From positions 1 to 32,240 of IMG/VR virus record IMGVR_UViG_3300037101_000089: 32,240 nt of DNA. One strand, written 5' to 3'. Under the pieces are notes generated by a model. The model worked only from the letters and a program-made list of their open reading frames with translations, ran no database searches and was not told the DNA's origin. Every line of letters starts with the position of its first letter. Position 1 is the first letter of the stretch. Below, in pieces: positions 1 through 8,010 of the stretch. A program made the position numbers and the translations under genes. The stretch comes from a virus.

Positions 1-1319
1 ATCTTGCCCGTCGAAGCGGCGATCTCCTCCCGAACGGCAATCTGCGACATAAACTTCCGGACGCTGAGAAACTCGGTTTTCCCCTCTTCCAACTCCATGT
101 GATATGTCGGTTCCTTACCGGCGAACTTCACGAGCCGACAGATCCGGACGCCCAGTACTGCGGAGATTCGTTCGCACAGTAGCGCCTTGGCGGCGGCCGG
201 ATCGAGGATGGCTCTATTGGTCGATCCACCTGCATCCGGCGCAACGGGCGCGCCCGGTGGCGCAGCCGGACCGGTCGTGGATGAAAGCGGTGACGCACCA
301 AGCAGAGCCATGGGTGCGTCCGGGCCCAAACTGGGCCGGAATGCCTTCGCGATGGTCCGTTGGAAATAGTCCAGGCGTGTGCGCTGCGACCTTGCGTACA
401 GGCTCCGGTGGTGGACGATCAGGTCAACGATCTGCTGCTCGGTCAGACCGGCATGGGCACCAAAAGCCGCCAGCGCCATATCATACCCGCTCTGACTCTG
501 GTCCTTCAGGTCGTGTCGCTGGCGCAGCCAGGTGTTCTTGAACCGAAGATCTCTGGCCAGCCAGCCGTCGAGCAGTTCCTGGGGGATGCGCGCGTCGATG
601 TTGATGACCAACGGCTTGTCCGCAAACCGCTCGGCCCACTCGCGCGTCGCCTTCTCCTCCGCTTCTGGATCGGGGACCGCTGCGTCGTCAAGGTAATCCT
701 CGAAATCGGACAGGTTGTATCGCCTGTCCGTCGCCGAGTGGAGGGTGACGGCCTTCGGATTGTTCGGGTCTTTCATGTTCGCGGTGCCGGGAATCCGCAA
801 CACGCGCGCCAAATCCGACAATCGGTCGAAAGCCCAGCCGCGCTGCGACGCGCGCAGGCGCAGCAGAGTCTGCCACCGGGAGACGAGCAGTGCCGTGTCC
901 TTCCGGTCCTCAGCGTCATCGAAGACGTACGGTTCTTTGAAGAGCCACCAGGCGTGCGCACCGTTGCCGGTCGCGATCACCACGGTGGGCGGCATGCACT
1001 CGGGGATGATGGAGATCGCCTCCGCGATGGTCGCGGGGAGCGCCTTTGTGTGCGCCTCCGACTTCAAATCGAGGTCGGCCCAGAAGCCGCTAATGCCGGC
1101 GACATCGTCTGACACGCAGCGGTGTGTTGGCCCGCGGTCGGCTCTCGACAGGCCCACTCCGACATACACGTCCAGGCCGCGCGCCTTAACCACGAACTCC
1201 GCAGCGGCGGCGACGTCGCGGAACCAGTGGGAACATTTATCGTGCAGCGTCCAGATCAGGACGTACATCTCCTCGGGTTTGAGCTGCCAGAGGAGATTGA
1301 GAAAGTTGAGCGGCGTCAT
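1..1319 (-). CDS. RepB-type archaeo-eukaryotic (AEP) DNA primase, partial
   Basis: The gene starts with ATG at 1319, four bases after the stop of the small HTH gene, and runs off the left edge with about 439 codons visible. The N-terminal ~210 residues show archaeo-eukaryotic primase motifs: WADLDLKS with the metal-binding acids D82 and D84, TGNGAHAWW with H122 (the s-x-H nucleotide site), and DLARVLRIPGTANMK (D169 to K183). These match the RepB_primase/prim-pol family. Residues ~240-340 (FKNTWLRQRHDLKDQSQSGYD and following) resemble a PriCT-type helical domain. A Pro/Ala linker and a further domain follow. Known relatives make primers at phage or plasmid origins and are often fused to a helicase, which here would lie outside the window. 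Together with the HTH gene and the upstream repeats it suggests a replication module. The family call is firm; the full domain layout is unknown. Confidence 0.85.
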   Translation of the reverse strand, partial: MTPLNFLNLLWQLKPEEMYVLIWTLHDKCSHWFRDVAAAAEFVVKARGLDVYVGVGLSRADRGPTHRCVSDDVAGISGFWADLDLKSEAHTKALPATIAEAISIIPECMPPTVVIATGNGAHAWWLFKEPYVFDDAEDRKDTALLVSRWQTLLRLRASQRGWAFDRLSDLARVLRIPGTANMKDPNNPKAVTLHSATDRRYNLSDFEDYLDDAAVPDPEAEEKATREWAERFADKPLVINIDARIPQELLDGWLARDLRFKNTWLRQRHDLKDQSQSGYDMALAAFGAHAGLTEQQIVDLIVHHRSLYARSQRTRLDYFQRTIAKAFRPSLGPDAPMALLGASPLSSTTGPAAPPGAPVAPDAGGSTNRAILDPAAAKALLCERISAVLGVRICRLVKFAGKEPTYHMELEEGKTEFLSVRKFMSQIAVREEIAASTGK

Positions 1320-1323
1320 GCGC

Positions 1324-1545
1324 TCAACTCTTGGAGGCGGCCATCTCCTGGTGCCTGCCCCGGCTAGGTAAAGACCCCAACCACGCTTCGACATCCGATG
1401 GCATGTACCGAACGGACGAGCCGATCTTGATGTAGGGGCATCCTTTCTTTAGAAGTCGATCCCTGCGCACAGACGCGACACTCCGCTTGGTGATTCGCGC
1501 AAGGTCGCGCTCATCGAAAAGGTGCTCGTTGTGACCCATTCCCAT
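1324..1545 (-). CDS. Small excisionase/AlpA-like helix-turn-helix DNA-binding protein
   Basis: This 73-aa protein starts at ATG 1545, with AGGGAG about seven bases upstream. The pattern DERDLARITKRSVASVRRDR, then a GCPYIKIGSSVRYMPSDVEAWL stretch, is typical of MerR/excisionase-fold proteins of the AlpA or HTH_17 type: a first helix, a recognition helix, a beta wing with conserved G-x-x-V-R-Y, and D-V-x-x-W-L. Such proteins act as excisionases or as regulators in phages and integrative elements. It sits just upstream of the primase (4-bp gap), so the two are probably co-transcribed. The repeats at 1632-1667 lie about 90 bases upstream of its start and could be its binding sites, or sites for the large upstream protein. 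Whether it controls excision, replication or transcription cannot be told here. Confidence 0.8.
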   Translation of the reverse strand: MGMGHNEHLFDERDLARITKRSVASVRRDRLLKKGCPYIKIGSSVRYMPSDVEAWLGSLPSRGRHQEMAASKS

Positions 1546-1565
1546 CGCGTACTCCCTGATTGATA

Positions 1566-1667
1566 TTTCGGGCTACGAGTTGAGAATAGCTACTAACGAT
1601 CTGATTTAAAACGAGATAAATTGCGGGGCGCTTCGGTTCGTTTCGGGTGGCTTCGGGTTAGTTCGGG
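1566..1667. repeat. Phased TTCGG direct repeats with AT-rich stretch (iteron-like)
   Basis: TTCGG occurs at 1632, 1642, 1652 and 1662, exactly 10 bp apart; three copies extend to TTCGGG. On the minus strand the unit is roughly AACCCGAA. A further TTTCGGG lies at 1566-1572. The two rightmost copies overlap the last codons and stop of the large upstream gene; the rest lie in the gap before the HTH gene. Next to them, about 1575-1622 is clearly AT-rich in an otherwise GC-rich window. Spacing of one helical turn places the sites on the same DNA face, as expected for cooperative binding by an initiator or repressor. Position beside a primase operon suggests an origin or operator, but no binding data exist. 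Confidence 0.5.
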
Positions 1668-4468
1668 TTTTCTGGCGGCAGGTAAACTCTGAGGGAATCT
1701 GTCGTGATTTTCTTGTTCTGCCCCTTTCCTTCAACGACCAGTATCTGGTCCCTAACGAGATTCTGCCGTTGGCGCTCCGTGAGGCCAAGGTACTGCTCTG
1801 CTATCTTGAAGTTCACCGCGCGCTTGCCCGCCAGCAGCGAGGGGTCGCCCTTCCGCTCCTTGCCCGGTCGCGGCTTGGTGCGGCCCTGTTTTGGCATATC
1901 GGAATCGACGTGCGAATCAGACGGTTCTTGTACCGACGCGACAGGGTCCTGGCGGTCTTCAGTTGCTTTCGGATTTTCGGATTCGGTCGGCGCGCCTCCG
2001 CCGCCAATACCCGAGAAGTACTTGAGCCGTTCCTTCCAGAACTCAGGGACGAACTCATCCAGGGCCTCCTGGGCGACCCCGGAGAGGCATCCATTCCATT
2101 CGCGCAATTCAGCTTCGGTCATTCCCTTGGGTGCGCCGTCCTCCGTCCGTCCCTCGCGTTTGTATTTCTCCAATTTTCCCGACGTGTCCATCTCTGAGAA
2201 GACACACAGCCAGACCCATGCAGTCTTCATGGTTTCCGCGGCGAACCACTCTGCGAAATCGTAGGCCCGCCGGATTGCCTCGTATGGCTCCTCGCAATGC
2301 GGAGTCAGAATACACCGGGCTAAAGCCAGCGTCGCGCTGGTGACATACTTTCGCGCAATCTCCAAGCTTGGACCGAGGTCTTTTAAGTCCTGAGCCAACG
2401 TCACCTCGGCAAGCGCCAGCCCAGCTTCGAATTTGACCCTGGTTGGCGAATCCATCGCGCTCGCGCCGCTCGACGATGACACCCGAGCAGCCATTGACGC
2501 TGGGGGCCTGACCGCTCCCAAGTCTGGATGCTCCGGCTGTTGCGCCACATCGCTCTGCGCTTCGCCGCGCGTGTTATCGGAGTCTGGTGGCGCGGTCGGA
2601 GAGTAAATGAATCGCCAGTGCGCAACTCGGTCTTCTATGTATGGCTTGATAGCCATCGCGAGACTGTGCCGTTCGCTCAGCCCGATGTACTGCCACCATT
2701 CCAGGTTCGTCAGATTGATACCCGGCGGCTCCCCCGGCGCGGGCGGCGGCAGCGGTTCAAAGAAACGGTATCGGTGTTCAATTGCATTGCTCAGCAAATC
2801 GTAGAAGACACAGGTCGGGTCGGGGTCATTTCCCGCCACTACCGTAACCTCTCGGCCCTCGGGTTTTCCGTCCGGACCATCTTGCCAGAGCATCCGTACT
2901 ACCTTCTCGCCGGGGGAGCGGTCCCACTCGCGACCGAAGAGATCCCTGAGCACCATCGGAAGCAGTAGTTGATCGAGTGCGTCCTGGTACGCCGCCGATG
3001 TTCGTGCCACATGGCTATAGGCTGAGGCGTAAACATCGAAGACCGCGACCGCATAGCGCCGGAAGGGTTCGACGAGAGCCGCTAGCGCGGGCCACTCTTT
3101 TCCGGAGAAGATTCCTTCCAGTTCGTTTCTAACCGCCGCCCGGCCGTCGAACACGCATGCTGAGATGCGCTTCTCGTCTTCGGGCGTCCAGATACTCGCC
3201 TCAGGATCGGAGCCCTCAGGATTGATCCACCGAACCGAACCGTCAATCGACGTGACGCGCAATCGATCTTTCAGAGACGCTACGCGCGCAGGAAATGCCG
3301 ATTCGGCACTTGCTCCATTCCTGTCCGTGTTATCGGCAGGCCGGCCTGCCTCTTGTGATTGCTGTCGCGCTTCCGCGCGCGCCGCGGTCCCGCCCACCTG
3401 GGGAGTAGCCGGTTTCGATGGAGTGGCCGCTTCGCCCCCTGCCATCACGGAATGGAATCGAAAGCGGTTCTCTTCCCGATACGGAGGAATCAAACCAGGC
3501 AGGAATTCACGAACGGATCGACACACTTTGCCAGAGGAGAGATGAAATCCGCTCACAAAGGCGGCAACCCTTTCCTCCGCGTGAGTCGAAAGGCTCTCGA
3601 TCTGTCCCTTCGCAATGGCGTCAAAGTGGTCGGGCGGTATTCCTATTTCGGCCCATTCTTTGAGAATCGTGACGAAGACATTCCATGCCCATTCTTTCGA
3701 TGTCTCACAGAGGATGTCTTCAACCTCCTGGCTTGTCCTCTTGCCGTCTTGCAGTTCGGTGGGCAGCCACTTTATGCCCTGCGTGAGCAAATCGTCGGCG
3801 GTATTGATTGTCGCCCGAACCCGATCAGCGGATGCCCGAGGCAGTTCGTTGTGCGCCATCGCTCCCTTTGCGAACAAGTCGCTTGCGGCCGGCGGAGTTC
3901 CCTGTGGCGCATCGAGGCTGGTTTCTGCCGTTCCGAAAAGCCCGATATGTGCGCCATACCGCTCAACGTAATCATCGCACCACGCCTGCAAACCAGTATT
4001 CAGCTCCACCACCAGTGGCTCGATCTCCAAGCCTAGTCCGAGATCTGAGTCCGCGTCCCTCGCGACATCTTTCACGTCAGCGAGAACGGACTGGAGAACT
4101 GCAGCCATCCGCGACTCGAATTCCGAGCGCGTCAACCCCAGGGACCACCACTCCCCACCGGCCAGCGCCGCGAGTTCACTTGCGTAGCGCCCCAATAGAT
4201 CGCGGACCTTCGCACGGAGTGCGGCCGTAATCTCGTCCCAGCCCAACTTTCGCTTATCCGTCGGCCCGTCCCACACAATCGGGCCAAGAAACAGCGAACG
4301 CGGCCCCATTGACTCGTAGTAGGCGGCGTCCTCGCCGGAAGGACCCTCCCGCTCCAACTTGCCCGACCACTTGTGGAGTCGCTGCACGTTGTGCCAGCAG
4401 CGGTCGCGGAAGTCGCCCTGGCCTGCTTCGAGTCTTCGCCGCGCGTCTTCCGGAAGTTGGCTCGGCAT
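1658..4468 (-). CDS. Large modular protein with C-terminal excisionase-like DNA-binding domain
   Basis: I do not recognise the whole protein. The open frame extends to a TTG at 4714 (1018 aa), but that start has no ribosome site and the first ~80 residues are low-complexity Pro/Ser/Ala. ATG 4468, with GAGG five bases upstream, is a better start and gives 936 aa. Three helical, Trp-rich blocks are separated by disordered linkers rich in Pro, Gln and Asp. The first two may be related: both carry a RYA(S/V) motif followed by an alpha-helical run ending in V-L-x-D-(V/L). The last ~55 residues (KIAEQYLGLTERQRQNLVRD, then GKGQNKKITTDSL) look like an excisionase-type winged helix. I recall similar tails from Acidobacteriota proteins. 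It could bind the phased repeats at its own 3' end. Function unknown. Confidence 0.6.
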   Translation of the reverse strand: MPSQLPEDARRRLEAGQGDFRDRCWHNVQRLHKWSGKLEREGPSGEDAAYYESMGPRSLFLGPIVWDGPTDKRKLGWDEITAALRAKVRDLLGRYASELAALAGGEWWSLGLTRSEFESRMAAVLQSVLADVKDVARDADSDLGLGLEIEPLVVELNTGLQAWCDDYVERYGAHIGLFGTAETSLDAPQGTPPAASDLFAKGAMAHNELPRASADRVRATINTADDLLTQGIKWLPTELQDGKRTSQEVEDILCETSKEWAWNVFVTILKEWAEIGIPPDHFDAIAKGQIESLSTHAEERVAAFVSGFHLSSGKVCRSVREFLPGLIPPYREENRFRFHSVMAGGEAATPSKPATPQVGGTAARAEARQQSQEAGRPADNTDRNGASAESAFPARVASLKDRLRVTSIDGSVRWINPEGSDPEASIWTPEDEKRISACVFDGRAAVRNELEGIFSGKEWPALAALVEPFRRYAVAVFDVYASAYSHVARTSAAYQDALDQLLLPMVLRDLFGREWDRSPGEKVVRMLWQDGPDGKPEGREVTVVAGNDPDPTCVFYDLLSNAIEHRYRFFEPLPPPAPGEPPGINLTNLEWWQYIGLSERHSLAMAIKPYIEDRVAHWRFIYSPTAPPDSDNTRGEAQSDVAQQPEHPDLGAVRPPASMAARVSSSSGASAMDSPTRVKFEAGLALAEVTLAQDLKDLGPSLEIARKYVTSATLALARCILTPHCEEPYEAIRRAYDFAEWFAAETMKTAWVWLCVFSEMDTSGKLEKYKREGRTEDGAPKGMTEAELREWNGCLSGVAQEALDEFVPEFWKERLKYFSGIGGGGAPTESENPKATEDRQDPVASVQEPSDSHVDSDMPKQGRTKPRPGKERKGDPSLLAGKRAVNFKIAEQYLGLTERQRQNLVRDQILVVEGKGQNKKITTDSLRVYLPPENPN

Positions 4469-4910
4469 CGTTCCCTCGGCGATTCTCTGCATGGAGCCGC
4501 CGCTGCTGGGTACGTTTCCAGCCTTCGCCCTGGTGATCAAAGAGGGACTTGGCGGCTTGCAGGCTAGATTAGCAGAACGCGATGGAGCCCGACCAACCCG
4601 GGAATGGCTTGGGGCTTCGCGGGTAATACGATCAGCCGACGCACTTGGGGGAGCTGGGGGAACGGCAAGAGCGATTGGAGAGGGACGACTGGAATCGGTG
4701 ACTGCCAAGGTCAATGCAGTGACGTGGCGATTCGCCGTGTATGAGGTGGGACTACGGTTGCGGGGGGTGGGTGGAGGATAATGACATCGGGCTTTTCGCG
4801 GAGATCACGAACGCGCGCAGGCGATCCCGGCCGCGACGAGCGTCGTCTGCGACGCCAGCGCTGGGGGGCGTATCAGTTCTTCGGATCGTTGCCCTGCTTG
4901 CAGGCAGACT
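4469..4910. other. Region without a confident gene between tail module and large modular protein
   Basis: The minus frame of the large protein stays open through 4469-4714 but encodes Pro/Ser/Ala-rich sequence without a convincing start. From 4715 to 4910 I see no supported gene. The perfect 10-bp palindrome CCAGCGCTGG lies at about 4853-4862, and a weak TAATCT element lies on the minus strand near 4570. No hairpin followed by a T-run marks the end of the tail operon. The region probably holds the 5' leader of the large gene, and perhaps the boundary between late and replication transcription units. Confidence 0.4.
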
Positions 4911-7900
4911 TCAATAGATGAACGAGCTGTCGTCGCTCGTGGGCAGCGGTAGCGGCCATCCGAACAGGCACACGTGGTCGTAGGCCCAAAGCTTGATGAT
5001 CGGTAGCCCGAGACGGTTGATGTTCACGAACTCCCGCATCCACGGCCACGTGGCGTAGTAAAGGCCCATCAGGTAGCGGCAGTGGGCTTGGTCCCAGGCG
5101 AGTTCCGTCCACGGGTATTGCGCGCAACGTGTCGCTTGGTCCAGATCGTGGTTGATCCCTGGATACTGGTAGCCCTCGATGAGGAACGTGTCGAAGCCGG
5201 AGCCGGCGCGGGTTGCCCACTGGGATGGCAGATTGATGTACCGCGTTAGCTTGCAGGAATCCGGATCGTTCACGTCCATCGGCCAGAGCAACTCGAACAC
5301 CGCAGAGGGGCATTGCGAGAGGACGGAACTCTGGATGGCAGCCACATAGTTGTACAGGCGCGTCCGCAGGAAGTTCGCGTCGGCGTAGCTGTTGACCGAG
5401 GGATCGTCGTTAGGCGTAAGAAACGTTGCCAGCGCGCGGCCGAGCGCCGACTGTGCGGCGGCCTGCGTGTCGGCGTCGTAAAACGCCATGCCCGAAGCGT
5501 TCGCCTGGAACCACCAGAGGATTTCGCCAAACTGAAGCTTCGGCGTGAGTCCCGCCGCCACCATTAGACCCGCCATCGCAGCGAGGGCCTGCCCAAGGTA
5601 GTTCTGCGGCCCCGAACTGAACGCGATTTGCGAACTATTCAACGTCCCGAATCCGGTTGCAGTTTCCACCGCCGTGCCGTCGGGGAAGCGTTGAACCCAT
5701 ACCGCGCCACCGGCTGGATTGTCTGGCGGCTGCACCAGTTCCTGCGAAAACGAGCAGATGGCGCTCATGTTGTTCGCCTTGAGCTGATTGAAGAAATCCG
5801 TGTTCCAATCGCGGAACGCCCGGTTGAGAACCGGCGTCTGGGTTGGGTCGATCACCCACGTCACACCATAGGTTCCGCCCTGAAGATCCCCGGTCACCGC
5901 AGCCTGGCCGCTGCCGGTGTTCGAGGCTGGAAGTGCGGTGTACACGTGGTACTGCCACACGCTCCCGAACGAATGAGATGTGATCGTGAGGACGCTGCCG
6001 GCGGCCGAGGCCCAGACGCCGTCGAAGATCGCGTTGATGAAGTTGGCGAAATGCCGGGCTATGGTGTTGCTGTTGTCCTGCCCGCCGAACACCGTTTTGC
6101 CGATCGCGGAGCCGCCGATGTACAGCCAAACGACATCCTGATCGTTCCAGTTGCCGGAGAACGTGACCGTGCATGTGGGATACGCGGGATTGGATGCGAC
6201 CGATTGTTTCCACCAGAAGACGCCGCAGTAGTGGTCGATCTCGCCCAGCAGCCCGAGCTTCTGAAGATTCCACACTAGCCTCTGCGGCGACAGCTTGTAC
6301 GTGTTGTCCGTGTCGAAGTCGGTCGCGACCCCCACGGCGGTGGTCGTCGTCGCCGGATCGGGAACGGCGCCGGCCACGGCGCATTCGAGGAAGTCGAAAT
6401 AGAAATACCAGCCCTGGCTCGACGCGTTCTTGTTGCCCGAGAGCGTGATCACCACCGTGTGTTGCCCCGCCGCGACGCAGGAGAACAGTAGTCGCCGCGT
6501 CTGCGACGTGGCGGCCGTGGGATAGTAGCAGTCGAGCGTCACCGGCGCGCCGCCGTCGAGCGTGGCGGTCACAACGCCGCAGGTGGTATCGAGGCGCGTG
6601 CCGACGTAGATGTCGTGCGTGTACTGGCAGTGCGTCTCGATGGTGACGCTGGCACCGGAAGCCGCCGCCCGGATGGCCCGTCCCTGGCTCCAGAAGGCGA
6701 ACGCGCCGTTCACGGGATCGTTGCCGGGGGCGGCCTCCCAGTATCCGGAAGTGCTCACCCACTTACTGTCTTCTTCGATCCGGACCGATCCTGGCCCGGC
6801 CACGTTGAGCGCGCGCTGGCTCGCTGGCGTGCTCGCGACCGTCCAGTTGGTGACGACCATCTGCCACTCAGTTGACTGGTAAGCCTGGCTGTTCGGGAGC
6901 GCGGGCGCGATGGTCCACCAGACCTTGTCCACGCTGCTCCAGCCGAGTACCGTAAAGTCGATGTGGACGTGCCAGGACACGTTGTCCGAGGAGCCGCCGG
7001 ATAAGTTCCAGTTGGTGGCGGTGAAGTACAGACGGCTGCTGCTGTTGTTGTCCGTTTGGTAGAAAGCCACCATGTTGCCGTCGGCGCCCGGCGTTGCAGT
7101 GATCACCAACTGGTTCGGCACCATCACGGTGGCGGCGAGCACGGCGGGGCCGTTCTGCCCCCAATTGACGGCGTTGATCTGCTGTGCGATGGACTGCAGG
7201 ATGGACGCAGCGGTTGTCTGCGTGAGCGTGTCCGCGGCTGAACCGTCCGAACTCGAAACCGCCACCGGCCCGGAGATTCCACTTTTCAACGCGATGAAGA
7301 TCTCGTTGCCATAGGTGCCGCCCGTGGTGGCCGTACAGTTCGGATCGGACGCGTTGATCTGGCCGGCGATGTTGATCGCCACGCCGGCGCTATTCAACGA
7401 ATCCTCCAGGCAGGAGTACGTGGCCGACCCGATTGTGACCGAGTGGTTATATGCGGCGTTGCCCTGCCACCACATGGCCTGATCGGTGGTTGTGTGCGCC
7501 GCAGAAATCGCTGGGCTGGTGAAGGATTGGTTCTGATACCACAGCGTCACCTTGTCGCCGGGCTGCGGGCTGTTCAGGTTGAGCGTGTAGGTTGCCGACG
7601 CGCCGGTGCGGCCGGTCGTATTGCAGGTGACGGTGATTCCGGACGAGCCGAACCACTTCACGTAGTTGTGCCCGACTCCGTTGATGGAGTAGTCGAGCGT
7701 GTTCCAGTCGGTCCACGGGTTCTTGAGCGACTCCCAGGACTGAGTGCCCTGCCAGGTGACGTCGAAATCGAGAACGAGGCCCGTCAGATCGCCATCCGGC
7801 AGATAGGAGAACAGCGGGTGACCGAACGGATCGTCTTTCTGGAATAGGACCAGCACGGCGAAGTCGGCCAGGTCGCGGAATACACCGGACACGGTGAAGC

Positions 7901-8003
7901 CGGTGTCCGAAGCGCCCCACAGGGCAGCCGCCGCGCCATAGTCGTCGAAGCCCTGCAGGTGCATCGTGCGATGCGGCTGCAGCTTGTAAATGGCGTCTGG
8001 CAT
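4911..8003 (-). CDS. Large tail protein with C-terminal TIM-barrel domain (non-contractile tail sheath-like)
   Basis: The start is ATG 8003, seven bases past the stop of the tailspike gene; the longer open frame merely overlaps that gene. This gives 1030 aa. The N-terminal ~600 residues are beta-rich with many Thr/Ser/Gly, as in phage tail surface proteins. From about residue 600 (KLSPQRLVWNLQKLGL) to the end, the alternation of beta strands and helices fits a TIM barrel. Glu827 (FGEILWW) and Glu943 (FLIEGY) sit at the ends of strands in the positions that hold the acid/base and nucleophile in clan GH-A glycosidases. The architecture resembles the Pfam entries described as non-contractile tail sheath with TIM-barrel domain; I name that family from memory. 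Likely a structural tail or host-surface-binding protein, perhaps with glycan cleavage. Confidence 0.65.
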   Translation of the reverse strand: MPDAIYKLQPHRTMHLQGFDDYGAAAALWGASDTGFTVSGVFRDLADFAVLVLFQKDDPFGHPLFSYLPDGDLTGLVLDFDVTWQGTQSWESLKNPWTDWNTLDYSINGVGHNYVKWFGSSGITVTCNTTGRTGASATYTLNLNSPQPGDKVTLWYQNQSFTSPAISAAHTTTDQAMWWQGNAAYNHSVTIGSATYSCLEDSLNSAGVAINIAGQINASDPNCTATTGGTYGNEIFIALKSGISGPVAVSSSDGSAADTLTQTTAASILQSIAQQINAVNWGQNGPAVLAATVMVPNQLVITATPGADGNMVAFYQTDNNSSSRLYFTATNWNLSGGSSDNVSWHVHIDFTVLGWSSVDKVWWTIAPALPNSQAYQSTEWQMVVTNWTVASTPASQRALNVAGPGSVRIEEDSKWVSTSGYWEAAPGNDPVNGAFAFWSQGRAIRAAASGASVTIETHCQYTHDIYVGTRLDTTCGVVTATLDGGAPVTLDCYYPTAATSQTRRLLFSCVAAGQHTVVITLSGNKNASSQGWYFYFDFLECAVAGAVPDPATTTTAVGVATDFDTDNTYKLSPQRLVWNLQKLGLLGEIDHYCGVFWWKQSVASNPAYPTCTVTFSGNWNDQDVVWLYIGGSAIGKTVFGGQDNSNTIARHFANFINAIFDGVWASAAGSVLTITSHSFGSVWQYHVYTALPASNTGSGQAAVTGDLQGGTYGVTWVIDPTQTPVLNRAFRDWNTDFFNQLKANNMSAICSFSQELVQPPDNPAGGAVWVQRFPDGTAVETATGFGTLNSSQIAFSSGPQNYLGQALAAMAGLMVAAGLTPKLQFGEILWWFQANASGMAFYDADTQAAAQSALGRALATFLTPNDDPSVNSYADANFLRTRLYNYVAAIQSSVLSQCPSAVFELLWPMDVNDPDSCKLTRYINLPSQWATRAGSGFDTFLIEGYQYPGINHDLDQATRCAQYPWTELAWDQAHCRYLMGLYYATWPWMREFVNINRLGLPIIKLWAYDHVCLFGWPLPLPTSDDSSFIY

Positions 8004-8010
8004 CGCGTCG

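Noticed and set aside
360-1112. Plus-strand 250-codon frame across the primase gene
   Set aside because: It is antisense to clear primase motifs and has no ribosome site or recognisable domain; long shadow frames are common at this GC content.
4853-4862. Palindrome CCAGCGCTGG as a terminator of the tail operon
   Set aside because: It has no loop and no T-run after it, so it does not look like a Rho-independent terminator; kept only as a palindrome.
4781-4921. Plus-strand 46-codon frame with GGAGG three bases before ATG
   Set aside because: The ribosome site is too close to the ATG, the product is Arg-rich like a chance frame in GC-rich DNA, and it overlaps the end of the tail protein gene on the other strand.
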